Source: Chara braunii (Eukaryota; Streptophyta; Charophyceae; Charales; Characeae). From it: a stretch of DNA of 47,644 nucleotides. The position numbers were made by a program, and so were the translations under genes. A model generated the notes under the pieces. That model was not told the origin of the DNA. It was given only the letters and a program-made list of their open reading frames with translations, and did not search any database. The number at the start of each line of letters is the position of its first letter. Positions within the stretch are counted from its first letter, which is position 1. The DNA lies in the NCBI GenBank assembly GCA_003427395.1, contig BFEA01000025.1:4459268-4506911 (forward strand), given 5' to 3'. Of this stretch, positions 11,042 through 23,110 are shown one piece after another.

Positions 11042-11430
11042 TGTAATGACCCGCCAAAACACGGACTGAGAACACAGCTCATTTATAAGTTTCGCCGCTG
11101 AAATGAATGCCTTGCCGAGATTCCCGCGTTCTGCTGAGTTTTCTAAGTCTGTGTGTGTGTGTGTGTGTGTGCTTGCCTTCGTGTGCCTGCCTGAGCGCTT
11201 GTCGGTCTGAGTGTATGTGTGGCCCGCCAGGGCACTCGTTTGTTTGAAAGGCCCAATGAGGGCCTGTACTTACCTGTGGCCGTGACTTGGAGGGTTGCAG
11301 CGGGGAAAACACTCAAGTAGCGGGGAGTAGGCCCATGACACTTAGAGCAGCGGGGAAAAACACTCAAGTAGCAGGTAGGCTGGTACCACTCAAGTCGCGG
11401 TAGATGTGTCGGGAACTGGAGGCCGAGCAG
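11042..11430 (+). repeat. 3' LTR of element 2 (right end uncertain)
   Basis: It starts TGTAATGACCCGCC after the polypurine tract. It contains a TATA-like ATTTATAAG near 11080, a TG microsatellite at about 11150-11170 and a duplicated GCAGCGGGGAAAA-CACTCAAGTAGC unit at about 11295-11375. With no 5' LTR to compare, the right edge is unknown. It abuts or truncates the inverted repeat copy that follows. Confidence 0.6.
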
Positions 11431-11774
11431 AAGAAGACAAAAAGATAACGCTCGGCGGGGCGACAATCACCACACAGAGTGTTGGGCCAATTGGGAGCTA
11501 CTGCCGTCCACGGGATAACAATCAGTTCGTTAAAAGGCAATAACAAAGAGTACGGAGGAAAGTGGGTATCGATAATGACAAAACCTGCGCCTACGAATCC
11601 TGAACATCTTGTCTCGGGTGGAAAATAATAGTGTCCGCTGATCTTGGCGACGGCTTCCCGTACATCCCACTCACATACACGTGTCCTTTCCTCGTTATAC
11701 GGGAAGTCGACACTCAGCCGGATCGAGACAATCGGTCCAAATGGTATAAGCAAAGTTTGAGCACGTAAGTCCAC
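11364..11774 (-). pseudogene. Unknown conserved ORF, copy 3 (truncated end)
   Basis: The 136-codon frame matches the unknown ORFs at 24145-24693 and 43044-43781 from about residue 24 to 107, at about 80 percent amino-acid identity by eye. The core includes EWDVREAVAKI, YYFPPETRC, GFVIIDTHFPPYS and LLPFNELIVIPW. After the TLCGDC segment the match stops and the reading enters unrelated sequence, so the Arg-rich C-terminus is missing. Over 46 codons (11487-11624) I count 19 synonymous and 7 replacement differences against the 24-kb copy. I do not recognise the domain. The excess of silent change says the lineage encoded a working protein. Confidence 0.7.
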
Positions 11775-12190
11775 CCAATCAATTATTCAAGCACAAAAGT
11801 AAGCAATCGCAATGCTACGTGTTTTATTGCCTTTCATCCATCCGGCGAACCGATCCAAAAAAAATGTGAGTTCGATCCAATCAAGACGACAATCATCATT
11901 CGTTGAGTGAGTGATGAGCATGCATTCACATAATCTTAGCGGAATCTTAGCTTAGTTAGCCCGATCAATGCATATGTATAACAAATCTCACATACACGAA
12001 TCCCCAGTTGTCAAGAGGGACATTAAAAAAAAAAAAAAAAAATGGTAAGATCATCTGGTTTACTGGTCCCTCAAATTCAACAATGCTCGTTCGCACGAGA
12101 TTCGATTGAATTCAACACGGACGAGGGAGACCAGGGAAGCATCAGATAATTTTGGCATCCATCAGGTAGATGGGAGCAAAGGAACACCAG

Positions 12191-12306
12191 AGAGAGAGAG
12201 AGAGAGAGAGNNNNNNNNNNNNNNNNNNNNNNNNNNNNNNNNNNNNNNNNNNNNNNNNNNNNNNNNNNNNNNNNNNNNNNNNNNNNNNNNNNNAGAGAGA
12301 GAGAGA
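12191..12306. repeat. GA microsatellite with 83-bp assembly gap
   Basis: A (GA)n run enters an N block at 12211-12293 and leaves it again. The real length is unknown. It matches the CT run at about 41658-41670 in the related repeat. A G-rich tract follows at about 12383-12407. Confidence 0.9.
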
Positions 12307-13659
12307 CGAAAGCGTAGCTTGATCGAAAACGGGGGACTAAGAAGGGGGAGAGAGAGAAAACTTTGATTATACAAACAAGCTTGAGGGGGGGGGAGGGGGG
12401 GGGGGGAAGGAAACCGGCTATTCACCGTGGACTTAGCTTTTAAGAACCAAAAGAAGAATAATATGAAAATCAAGGCACACCATCCTTCTACTTTCTGATA
12501 ATGACCCTTCGCCATGCAACCACTCGTACACACACACCCTTCTTACTCAGGTACTGACGATCCCGACCGCCACGTAGTATCCTCCATACCATATCTATTT
12601 CACCCCGCCAACTCAGCTTTGGCAACAACCTGCCCAGATCTCGCAGTTTGTCGCAGCCACCCGGCGTACAACCTCACGTACACTGCAATCAGCTCGTCAG
12701 GACTTTCCGACTCGCTACCTACACATCGTTTAGCCAAGACTTCCCTGAAGCTGGCAGATGGGTTGAGAGAGAAGTTTTCGGACGCGCTTGGGGGTTTTAG
12801 AGTTGCAAGGAGGGGAATAGAAGATGGGGAAGAGTGAGGTGGAGATAGGAGAGGGTGAAAAGAGAGCTTGGGTTAATCACCCGGGGAAAGCCATATCGAT
12901 CCCCGTGAATTCCTTCGCAGTTAATCAGATCACAATGTGTGGGGAGTGTCCTTCCTACACAATGTCACCTGATGGCTCGAATACCCTGGGGGGGGATCGG
13001 TAAGGAGTTTCTGTATGGGGATGAAGGCAGGAAGGAGGAGAGTGTGAAGAATAGCGAGGAGCGGGACCAAGATTCAGACGAGGAGTGGGGGAGAAGCGCG
13101 AAGGGAGAGGAGATGAAAAACAATTACGGGTGAAGGAGGGAATGCGCGAAGAGGAGAAGGGTGAAGATGGCATGGGTCGTAGCGGGGAGCGGGGGAAACT
13201 TGTATGCACGGCGCTGGTGCAAAAAAGAAAAAGGCACCGAAACAGTTACATTTCGTTCATCCTAGTTTTAAAACTAATTCAAGATTGAAAAATTCAAAAG
13301 CATTATTAGCGTGCGAAAATCCTATGTCTATCTAGCTTCCTATAAAAAAGTTCACAGATCTTTCAGGGGCGAGTGTGGGGAAATCCACTTGCAAGAAAGG
13401 ACATGTCAGCAGGAGGAGCGCCTATAATTTCTGGAGTTCCCAACTGCTGAACAAAATTTCTAGCGCGCTTGCTAAGGCGCGCGTAATTCCTCTGTAGATG
13501 CATGGATTGCCGAAACGAAATTGCAAAGAAGTCCAAAAGAAACATCATGTTAGACGTGAGAGGGTCTGGTTGACCTGCGATTCCGTGCACTGAGGTGATA
13601 GCAAAAAAAGAGGGGTACCCCAAAAGCCCAAAAGAGATCCGAAAAGTAGGAACAACAAA

Positions 13660-16241
13660 AACTCAGGACTGGGATCGTTCAAAAGTTGGGTCGAGTTTAG
13701 ACATATCCCCATTGAAGTCCAGGCAGCGTTTATTCACGATTTTGGACAACAACTCAAAATTGCAAACTTTATTGACCCATTGCCCTCCTATGTGGCAAAA
13801 CGGAATGATTACTTGATGCTTGCTTTAGACCTACCCAAAGAACAACTGTTCTTAATAGATGAAATCATCCCCTTCAAAATGGGGGGCCGCGTGTGTCAGA
13901 TTCACACTGCCCATAAGTTTCGTCCTCGGTGCTTTAAATGCAAAGCGTATGGTCACCTCCATTCTGATTTTGCATGCTCCTACCACCCCCAACATGCGAT
14001 TCCTCCAGAATTGCGGCTCAAACGAGACCCTCACAAACCCAATAAATGGCTCCCCGCTGTTGCTGGATTTTATGGGTGGGTTTGCTGGGAAGATCTGAAC
14101 CAAGCGGGCCAGCCAATGGGAAGGAAGGAGTGGTTCCCACAAGACCCCCCGCCTACCGGCTGATTGGCTGCCCCCTCAACCTCTCTCTCCCCAACCACAA
14201 GCAGGCAGCACATCAAGACATGGACAGGCCGTGGGACAGAAGCCTCAGGGTGTTGCGGAAGACGGGGCTGCTCCATTTGGGACACTGGTGGGGTCACAGT
14301 ATAGGGCGAGGATGGGTGGGGGGAAACAAAAGCATAAGGGTCCACCTTCCTCCCATCCTGGCAATATGGATAGGTCCCCGGAACCAAAACCTGCGGATTA
14401 CCTACCAAAGAATGGAAATGGAGGAGGACAAGAATGGAAAGAAGTTAAGAAGAGGGGAACAGTGAAACAGAAGCCCCCTCCCTCTCCCTCCTCAAGTAAT
14501 CAGACTGGCTCTTCAAGTACTTCTGCAAAAATTGGTCATTCCAAAACTTCTGCTGATGGGACGGAGAAAATGGTTCAATTACCCAGAAACTCAGAGATTG
14601 CACCTATGGATATTGACCCTTTCAGAGATGCTTTGGGTCTAGAACCAATGGAAATTGAAGAAATTGAATCATTTGTCCCCCCACCGTCATTTGAGGCTAT
14701 CGTGAGCGCCAATACTGAGGATACATCGGTATCCGCAAGTGCGAAACCTGTTATCCTCCAAATAGCGGATTGGCTGCTTTTCAATATGAAAAGCCAATAC
14801 ACTCACATACCCCAGTCTAACTGGCCCCTCTTTCTTCACGAGCTGGTTCCAATGCTTGAGAGCAGCAAGAGTTTGGAAACTTTTCTATTCCAGGGTCCCC
14901 CACAGGGTGTTACTTGGGAAGAGATTAGTGTTAAACTGCTTTTCATAGTTTCCACCAGATTTAACGTTAGGCATCAGGAGGCGGGTCTGCCTACTTTACA
15001 AAACAACTTTCAACCCCTGCTGATTCAAACAGATGATAAGGAGGGCGACAATAGGCAACTAGAAGATTGCCCAGTCAAACCAGCAGGACATGACTTAGTC
15101 CCCCTCACCAACAACAGTGACATCACGGAAAGTGACATCACGCAAAGTCTGACCACTGACAGTTGTTTCAAGATGCTGATGGTGATTCCCATAACGTCAT
15201 AATACTCAAACCGGGTGGCTCATAAAACTCAGACCACACAATCAGCCAACATACCACACCTCCCGAGGATGAGGAGAATCCTGGCTCAGTCAATGTACCC
15301 ACACAGTAGGTAACCAAACGAAAAGAAGAGGGTCAAACCTTTAGATTGATTTTATATGAGCTTACTGGGGAGCAAAATTTTTGCAACTTCCACAAATATT
15401 GCAGTCCCCTTCATCCTGTAAACACAGTCAGATCTTGATTGAGTGGGACCCGGAGTCATTGGACACACAGAGACATCATAAGTCTCTTGAGTCCGATGAG
15501 TCTCTAGTGCCTCCAAACTCGCGCGGGCCCGACATAGATCTTAAGTCCCTTGAGGCAATTGCCTCGGAAGATTCCCAGGTAGTTGAACTGTCACAGACAA
15601 CCCCTGCAATTCACTTGTTTGTTCAAACAGTAAACTTCTCCGATGTCCTGTCTAATGGAGAAAGTAGGCAGGATTATGAGGCTATAGCAAGCTCCCAAAA
15701 CCTGCCCTCTTCCCAAACACCTTCCCCTCACACCGGTTCTGAACTCACAAGCAAAAGACAAAGACTGAAACATCGCTTAGCCAAGGGTCAGGGAGCTATG
15801 AAAGTTAGAACAATACTTTTACTAGTGAGACTACAAGGAGGGACTTGGGAGGTGGGTTTATCTGAACCCCCGGGAGCAGTCTATGGTGAAGTAACAGTCT
15901 TGGGAATTGTGTCGGCCTTTCTCTCTCCTTCCTCTTTAAAGTATGAAGTAATGAAGTTTGTCAAGACAAACTTGCTTCCTGGGGGAAAGGCTTTCTTACC
16001 TGTAACTGAAGGGGCACATAGGCTGGTTGAATATGATGTATATCTAAAATACAAAGTCAGTAAGAATACGGACCTCAGGTGGTTTAGTCAGGATTCCCTG
16101 TGCAAACTCCAAATTCTCAAGGTCAAAGCAAACGAATTCTGGTTAGAAACAGATGTTGGTACTTTGCTGGTCAGACTGTTGGGCCTTAAGACCTTGGTGG
16201 TAGGAGGCTTACTGGACTCAGGCCAGTGGTTAGACCTCTGA
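13660..16241 (+). pseudogene. LINE ORF1 protein with CCHC-type knuckle
   Basis: From about 13678 the frame gives FKSWVEFRHIPIEVQ and runs without stop to 14163 (13780-14163 from its first Met). It includes a knuckle FKCKAYGHLHSD-FAC in a C-x2-C-x4-H-x6-C arrangement, as in plant LINE ORF1 proteins with a DUF4283-like N-terminal part. The reading continues after frameshifts at 14231-15202 (Pro/Ser/Lys-rich linker, then MDIDPF) and 15381-16241. ORF1 proteins bind the element RNA. Low-complexity linker and frameshifts make the C-terminal limits uncertain. Confidence 0.75.
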
Positions 16242-16369
16242 CCCCCCTTCCTCACGACATAATGTATCATCCGGATTTGGTAACTGATTGTGTTTTTATG
16301 AAATGGAAAACTTCGGAGTAATTGATGTCGTTTATAACAAAGATAAAACATGGGAAATTACTCAGGAGA

Positions 16370-17110
16370 AATGCAGACCTGGACCTCATATCTCTAAATG
16401 CCAATGGCCTTGCATCAGTTAAGTACCCAAAGAAACAGACAATTTATGATCAGTTTAAAGGAGTTGGGGGAAGAGAATAGCTTGATGTGATTTGCATTCA
16501 AGAGACTCACCTCATGGACTTAGACCAACATAATTATTGTCATAAGCAAATATGGCCCTATACGTCCTTCAGAGCTCATGCCCCTTGCCCAGGGAGTGTT
16601 GGTGTAGCCATTTGGATCCCTCCAGGGCGCAAGGTGGAACCGGTATACTGGGAGATTGACAACTGGAGGTAGTCAGCATCCTGTGTGTATACGGACCCAA
16701 TAATGTCCGTGAACGCCAACGTTTTTTTGAATCCCTCACCCCCCTCCTCCCCGTAGGGATCCCGGTCATTATAGTCGATGACTTTCATGCTGCTCTATCA
16801 GTCCTTTGATCGATGGAATATTCTTACTCCCTGCCCGACTTATGTAGAATCAGACGAGATCTTGATGGCTAACTTTTCTCAATCATTAAATCTTTTTTAC
16901 TCCTTTACGAGAATAATCCGTCCCAGTATACTTATACATGCTTTAGGAAAAACCAAGTCAGAATGGCTACTAAGTCTCGTATAGACCTGATTTTTCTTTC
17001 TAAGGAACTGGAAGGAGCTCTTCAGGTAGTCGAAATTTTCCCTCGTAGCCCCCTCCTGGGCCTAAACCATGCGATGTGTGTGGCGATTCTTTCTTTTGGA
17101 AAGAAACCAG
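16370..17110 (+). pseudogene. LINE endonuclease domain (APE type)
   Basis: Conserved blocks appear in order: LISLNANGLAS, ICIQETHL (metal-binding Glu kept), then IPVIIVDDFHAALS, where the usual GDFN has become DDFH so the catalytic Asn is lost. A stop follows, then SRIDLIFLS and finally LGLNHAMCV, where the SDH block has Asn for Asp but keeps the catalytic His. The enzyme would nick target DNA to prime reverse transcription. At least three in-frame stops and two mutated catalytic positions make it inactive. Confidence 0.82.
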
Positions 17111-17651
17111 ATCAAGGAAGGGGTTTTTATAAACTTAATACAACTCATCTTAAGATTGAAATGTTCAGAGTTTTCATCAAGGATGTGTGGTCCTTCTGGA
17201 GAAACCAGAAGGCCACCATAAGTAACGACATCCAATGGTTCAACAACGGACGTAAATGCAATGAGTATTCAAAATTATTAGCAGTTGAACGTCACTCTAC
17301 TGAAACACAGCCTTACCAACGTATCCAACAATTGCAACTCTTAGAAGTTGAGGAAAGTGAGCTGGAGGAGATCGCAACAACAACTCGGGAAATACAAGAT
17401 TTAGAATCCCGATTACTCTCTCACATGGAATATAGATGGCAAGGTATGAGGATTCGAGGTAGAATTAGAAAATATCATATAGAGGGAGCCATGGATGCAA
17501 GATTATTTTCCATGGCAAAAACCCGTACTGGCAGAACTATCATAGAGGCATTGGCCCATCCTCAAAACATAAACGGCCCGCTCGCCTCGTCTACGACTGG
17601 ATGCTCTAAAATTGCAAGAGATTTTTCAAGGATCTTTTTCTATCAGAAAAT

Positions 17652-18677
17652 ATGGATAATTCATTGGATCAACGTAGCCTGGAAATCGATGATTTTCTAA
17701 CCCCTTTGACTAAAGCACTATCTTTAAAGCAGAGAGAACAACTAGAGTTAAATTTGACAAAAGATGAAGTATGGACAACACTCATGCTAATGGAGGAAGA
17801 AAAGACTCCTGATATTGATGGATTACCTAAAGAACTTTGAAAGTCCTTGTGGGATTTCATTTCCCAATATCTTATGGATTTCTACCAAGCAGTATGGGAT
17901 TCTGGCGAGATGGGGGAGATAGTAGGGCAAGGTGTTTTAACATTATTATATAAGAAAGGTGATAAATATAATATCAGGAACTATCGACCCATTACACTGC
18001 TAATAGTGGTTTATAAATTGATTTCAAAGGTTCTTACCAACCACCTGAATAAGCATATCGCGGATATAATTTATCCCTCTCAAACTGAGTTTATTCAACG
18101 AAGGAACATCCAAGACAATATTTTGCTCATAAATGAGCTCATCAAGCTTTCTCGTCGGTCCAAGCACAATGCAGCCTTCATTTTTATTGATTTTGAGAAA
18201 ACCTATGATCATGTTGACTGATTTTTCCTAGATAAATGCCTAGAGAAATTCAATTTTGGCCCACATTTCGGGAGATGGATCCAAATTTTGCACAGGAATG
18301 CCACAACGAGGGTAATGGCTAATGAAAATGTGGCAACCTCGATTACACTTCAGAGGTCAGTGAGACAAGGTGACCCAATCGCTCCTCTCCTCTTTGTGAT
18401 CATTATGGAAGCCGTAGCAGCTAACTTAAGATATCACAAAGACATTAGACGTATTCAGGTTTCCTCTATCCCAGAGGAAGTTGTCCCATTATGCTCTCTC
18501 TTTGCAGACGCTCTCTCTTTGATGGTTGATGCATCACATAAGAATTTGGAGGCTATTAAAATATTAATGGATACATTCTGCAAACTCTCTAATGTGGAAG
18601 TTAATTGGGTTAATAAAACATATGGATGGTGGATTCATTATCAAGGTGGGAGAACCCCCCGAATATCCTCGCATTAA
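17652..18677 (+). pseudogene. LINE reverse transcriptase, fingers and palm
   Basis: The reading holds LYKKGD, NYRPITLL, a Q-T-E-F-I-Q-R-R-N block, then IDFEKTYDHVD followed by TGA where a Trp codon normally stands. It continues with QGDPIAPLLFVI and LFADALSLM. The last is the FADD box with the second Asp replaced by Ala, so catalysis is lost. Stops at 17840 and 18221 split the frame. The order of motifs is diagnostic of non-LTR RT. Confidence 0.88.
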
Positions 18678-19623
18678 GTGGAATCATCCTAATGAACTAA
18701 TTAGAGTTCTGGGAGTGTCTCTTTCAGCCACAGGCAAACCTACAACCAACAATAAAGGGATCCTACAACAAGCCAAGTTGAGACTAGACTTGTGGAAGGA
18801 CAAACACACATCCTTATTTGCCAGAACCCCGATAATTAATAACGTTATATTGGCTTCCATCTGGTATAAATCTGCAATTTGGGCCTTGGAAAGAGTTACG
18901 CTCAAGTTATTTCAACGGCAGTTAGCAACTTTCTTGTGGCGAGAAAATCATGAACGGAAAAATGTTATCAGCAGAGTTGCTTGGCTCTCTATAATCCAAC
19001 CTAAATTCAAAGGGGGCCTTGGGATCGTTGACCCCCAAACTCAAGTCGTAGCCCTCTCTTTACAATGGATTAAACGTCTCATCTTTAACCCCATCACTCC
19101 TTGGAGCCTCCTCGCCAATGAGAAGATCAGAAGGTTAGCCCCTCCCGCTCCTGTTGAGGCAGACCCTCTTATATGGCTTGAGAATCTTTCTTGGACTCTG
19201 CCTAGAGGGTCCCCAAAGGAACCACATCATTTGGAACTCTCAGATAGACAAGCAGCAAGGAGAGACCTCTGCAGGGACCCCTCTTGGGTTACATTAATGA
19301 GGAACTGGAGGAGGCTGCCCCTTCTAAATAAAGTACCCCCGACGAGATGGGAGGAGGTTTGTCAACAACCCTTATTTAATAATACGTTTACCAAAGATGC
19401 TCAAGGATGTGTCCTTCATTGCATGGATGCCCCTTGGAAGGGGTGGATTAGAAGAGGAGTTATACGTGTTAAAGACTTATGGAACTACGAGATTAGAGAT
19501 TGGTGTTCTCCCTCAGACCTTAAGGATCACTTGAGGTATTGTCACCATCCAAGTGTGACCCTCGGTAAAGTAATTGATATAATCTCTTTGGATTTGATCA
19601 AAATCTTAAGAAAAATGCTCTAA
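18592..19623 (+). pseudogene. LINE RT thumb and connector (343 uninterrupted codons)
   Basis: This frame overlaps the end of the palm by a frameshift and runs 343 codons with LGVSLSATGKP, FARTPIINNVILASIWY and FKGGLGIVDPQ, the usual blocks between RT and the C-terminal finger in plant LINEs. It is the longest intact piece of the element. No enzymatic motif is expected here. Confidence 0.8.
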
Positions 19624-20740
19624 ATTTCGTGAGGGTGACTGGGTGGCAATCCGAAACCAAAAAGGGATAGTTGGGAACGTAATCGAAATTCATAATCCAG
19701 GGGAAATTCTCATATCCATCTTAGATATTCAAGATGATGGAGTTCTCTATCCCAGAGCATAGGATGATATAAGATGGTGTACGACTGACCACCTCTTTCG
19801 GATTAGAGTGTTAAAAGTTAAAGAGAAGTGAATTTCCTTTAGGCCAAAAACGCCAATCTCTCACCTCCCCTTTGATCCACAAAACTGAACTTGGTCCTTC
19901 CCAGGAAAACAGGGGCATTCCCATCCTAGGGCCTTATACACTCTCTCAGTTAAGGCCTCTTACAGAATGTTCCGCCCCAAAAAGACCGCATTGAGGATCA
20001 ATGGCGTAAGAATCTCAACATAAGTAAGGATGAATTGGGAGGGATTAAGTGATTCCAAACATGTAAAGCTAAGCCAGCTAAGGTAACCTCCTTACAATGG
20101 CAAATAGTTCACAGATGTGTGCTTACGAATGACTAGATTATTGACAAAACTTCGTTAGAGCAAAGAGGTATAGCTCATCCATGGTGTAAGTTCTGTAAAT
20201 CAGCCTTCCCTTCCAAACTCATTACTAAAACAATTGAGCATATTTTCCTCCAATGCCCAGGGTCGGTCTGGCTTCCGGGTCAAGGGGATGAATTCACAAC
20301 TAACCTATTCTTAATTGGTAGGAGGGCGATCATTTGGGCAATCTGGACAAGGTGTACCTATGAAATTGAAGGTGCGCGGCTGGATGACCCAGACTTTTAC
20401 TGATACTATTAAACAGCAGATTCAAACGGAATTGTCCATTAAATGGGAATATTTAAGAGAGAAAATCCAACATCTATCCTTACAAAATAAGATATGGCAC
20501 CACATCAAACAGTTCAACAGAAAGTTGGCTTGGGGGAGACCAGGGGGGGAGTTGGGGCAAGTAATGTGGGAAGGTGCACATGAGAACTCACAAGAGCCCT
20601 TCCAAAGGAATTACCGGTTGGTCTTCAGCGACTGGAGTACTGTTGATCCTGCTATTCCCTTAAGGCCTCTTTCTGAATTCCCTGATTTCTTCCTCCCTCC
20701 GGGTAAATGTCTTGTGCCCTCTGCATGGTATGAATAGGAC
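19624..20740 (+). pseudogene. LINE C-terminal region with zf-RVT finger
   Basis: In the continuing reading, with several stops, a finger WCKFCKSAF...IEHIFLQCPG lies near 20185-20270, matching the C-x2-C...H-x4-C zf-RVT domain at the end of plant LINE ORF2. The last 140-codon frame (20315-20737) is mostly basic and low in recognisable motifs. It may be the distal ORF2 tail in a shifted frame. Confidence 0.65.
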
Positions 20741-20947
20741 AGAGGCAAGGAGTAGGAGTATGGGGTTCTTTCCTCTCAACCTTTTATGGTTAAGATTTTG
20801 GTTATGTGCTTGGTATTCAAGACTTTCTGGCGCCCAGATTGGGTGAAGAGGCACAAAGAGGCACAAAGCTAGTTCAGTAGTAACACCCTTGGGGGAAGCT
20901 GTCTGATTCGCGGTAGATTTGGGTCACTTGGATCACTTATTTCATTG

Positions 20948-21030
20948 TAAAAAAAACATCATCATCATTAGTATGATCACAGTTTACATAGAATCAGTAG
21001 AAGTTCATCATCATCATTATTATCATGATA
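20948..21030 (+). repeat. LINE 3' tail: A-run and ATC trinucleotide repeats
   Basis: A-run then CATCATCATCATTA, a 40-bp spacer, and a second CATCATCATCATTATTATCAT. LINEs often end in short tandem repeats copied during target-primed synthesis. Confidence 0.6.
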
Positions 21031-21141
21031 TGAGGGACGTTGAGCCCGGTTCTCAGCAAGTTCGGTTCGGTCACTCAGGGTAGATTGTGAGGACCCCGGC
21101 CTCAATCTTCTTATTTGTAATATCCGCCTTGGGCACTGGGC

Positions 21142-21169
21142 CAAAAAAAAAAAAAAAAAAAAAAAAAAA
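21142..21169. repeat. A28 homopolymer
   Basis: 28 consecutive A. It may be the poly(A) end of a plus-strand retroposed sequence; its source is not clear. Confidence 0.9.
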
Positions 21170-21965
21170 GGCTTCAAAAGATCGTTTGGGTGCAAGCTGG
21201 TACATCACACCCAGCCTGCACACCCATTTTGGTGACTGACCTGGAGGCCCAAGTCCATTTTTCCATGCCAGGCACACACTTGGTTCCACGTGTGCTCTCC
21301 TTTATTTAGCACTTATTAGTTTTGTTGGGTACCCCGTTCTCCATAATGAATCGTCATTGTTGTAACCTTCCGGGAAGATAGCTTCTTCATAGCACGTAGC
21401 TATTAATAGGAATTGCACCTGGTCTTCCTCAGAAATTGAAACTTCTGCTCGTCCCGGTGGTGAGCCATCTTCTTCTTTTTTTTTCCTTTTTTTTTTAAAG
21501 GATTTTTCAAAAAGTCCAGGGTGTTGTAGAGGTCGGTTTTCTGCACCCACGACAGGTGCCTATCTACAGTCAACAACTAATTTATGGGACGCAGACCATC
21601 CTATCTTGGAGGATCCCCCTCAGACAGCCCATACTGCAGGTTCCCCAATGATTTCCTCCACCAGAGTCTGTCTACTAACACCCCTCCTACCGGGATCCCT
21701 TCCCACCTAAGGTCCTTGACCCCCCAAAGCACAGCCTAAGGTAACCAACACACATGAGCAGTCTAACCACAAACCCCTATCTGCATCGCCGTTAGACCGC
21801 TAACAGTATCAGGTAAACCCCTCATAGGCCAGGACGCCACATACAACACCATGGACAACCCTTGGGTGGTGCGCAGGCAGTGTCTGTAATAGCTTAGCAT
21901 GTGTCAGCCCAAGGGGTGTGTGTCCAGCCGTGCGTCATTCTAATGCGCTGCTCGTGTCCATGCGT
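21170..21965. other. Unassigned spacer
   Basis: No ORF with recognisable motifs. It includes a T-rich stretch near 21475-21500 and otherwise looks like decayed repeat DNA. Confidence 0.5.
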
Positions 21966-22048
21966 GAAGCTGCGGATTTGAACCCGCAATGTCATAACAC
22001 AATGCGCATTTCCAGTCGGTTCTCTAACCATTGAGCTAGTTCCGGACA
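21966..22048 (-). tRNA. tRNA-like sequence, Ser(GGA)-like, probably pseudogene or SINE head
   Basis: The minus strand has a D-arm (TAGCTCAATGGTTAGAGA, box A), an ACTGGAAATG anticodon region read as GGA, a longer variable arm, and a clean T-arm GCGGGTTCAAATCCGC (box B). Ser tRNAs have long variable arms, which fits. The acceptor halves do not pair well, so it is probably a tRNA-derived remnant and not a working gene. A covariance-model scan would decide. Confidence 0.55.
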
Positions 22049-22113
22049 TCGCCTCCATTACAGGACGGTGGACGCCATGTTGAGCACTTTGTTGACGGTC
22101 ACTCTTCGCTACA

Positions 22114-22139
22114 AGGAATGACTACAAACGTGCAATGCC
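22114..22139. repeat. 26-bp direct repeat, left copy
   Basis: Identical to 43826-43851. It ends directly against the TGTGACG start of the left 2.75-kb repeat. It begins AGGAATGACTAC and ends GTGCAATGCC. It is a candidate target-site duplication of unusual length. Confidence 0.9.
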
Positions 22140-22627
22140 TGTGACGAACTACTTCCCGAACCTGTGCTATCTTTCGTACCCCTTTGATTTGAATTTCTCT
22201 TGTATCATACCGACCTTGCAAGCACCCCGTTTTGTTTTCCTGATTTCGAACGTCGCGTTTTGGGCCCCCATCTTCCGGAAGCTTGTGTGATTCGTCGGTT
22301 CTGGTTTTTCTTTTTGCAATTCGGGAAATGCATAGGAATTTACGCGCGCCTTAGCGAGCGCACTGGGAATCGGGCCCGGCAGTTGAAAATTCGGGATAAG
22401 CGGAACTTCGACGTGTGTGTGTGAATGTTCCCGGTTGCGTTGGGGAAAACTCTCAGAATTTTGTGAGAATACGAATAGGCGTAGGACTTTCTTTTCCCAC
22501 ATCGTCCCTTTCGCGCCCGGATATGGTGATTTCAATTTTGAATTTAGGACATAGGCAAGCTGTAACTGTTTCGGTGCCTTTTTCTTTTTCTTTTTGTTGA
22601 CGGCGCCACGCATACGAAGCTTTCTTC

Positions 22628-22935
22628 NNNNNNNNNNNNNNNNNNNNNNNNNNNNNNNNNNNNNNNNNNNNNNNNNNNNNNNNNNNNNNNNNNNNNNNNN
22701 NNNNNNNNNNNNNNNNNNNNNNNNNNNNNNNNNNNNNNNNNNNNNNNNNNNNNNNNNNNNNNNNNNNNNNNNNNNNNNNNNNNNNNNNNNNNNNNNNNNN
22801 NNNNNNNNNNNNNNNNNNNNNNNNNNNNNNNNNNNNNNNNNNNNNNNNNNNNNNNNNNNNNNNNNNNNNNNNNNNNNNNNNNNNNNNNNNNNNNNNNNNN
22901 NNNNNNNNNNNNNNNNNNNNNNNNNNNNNNNNNNN
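22628..22935. other. Assembly gap (308 N)
   Basis: The equivalent segment of the right copy (41573-41834, 262 bp) is sequenced and is C/T-rich with C-run and CT microsatellite, which explains the gap. Confidence 0.95.
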
Positions 22936-23099
22936 ATAGGATCTGCCTATTGCGTGACGAATCTGATTGGCGAAGCTCAGAGTCCCGAAGAATCAACATG
23001 GCTTCCGTAGCGCGCTCCTCGCCAACTCTTCTCCTCTTGCTTTTTTTCTTACACCTCGATTTTCCCCCTGCCTTCTCTCTCCCTTGTCCCCCTTCTCGC

Positions 23100-23110
23100 C
23101 ACTATAAATT
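23100..23110 (+). promoter_or_regulatory. TATA box in left 2.75-kb repeat
   Basis: CTATAAATTCC sits in GC-richer sequence, about 960 bp after the repeat start and downstream of a GATTGGC (CCAAT-type) motif at about 22967. This fits an LTR U3 promoter firing to the right, toward the unknown ORF. The right copy keeps it at 42000-42009. Confidence 0.55.

Larger units (their letters stand above)
11364..13600 (-). mobile_element. Diverged, inverted third copy of the 2.75-kb repeat family
   Basis: Read on the minus strand, 13520-13430 matches the early part of the repeats at 22305 and 41240 (GCGCGCCTTAGC-AGCGC and flanks). 13250-13210 matches the AACTGTTTCGGTGCC segment. The CT/GA microsatellite sits at the same relative place, and 11774-11440 encodes the same unknown protein. 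Order and orientation agree over about 2.2 kb, with much more divergence than between the other two copies. Its start seems cut by the LINE near 13600 and its end by the gypsy LTR near 11400. Confidence 0.75.
13600..20970 (+). mobile_element. Non-LTR retrotransposon (LINE, plant L1-like)
   Basis: About 7.4 kb on the plus strand with ORF1 (zinc knuckle), APE-type endonuclease, reverse transcriptase, a C-terminal zf-RVT finger, and a 3' region ending in A and ATC repeats. The architecture is that of plant LINEs. Many frameshifts and stops are present. The 5' edge is set only by the start of ORF1-like coding near 13660, and the 3' edge by the ATC-rich tail near 20955. No target duplication was found by eye. 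Confidence 0.88.

Noticed and set aside
12514-13290. Small ORFs in the purine-rich stretch
   Set aside because: They lie in the diverged repeat copy, in low-complexity GA/CT sequence, and differ from the other copies.
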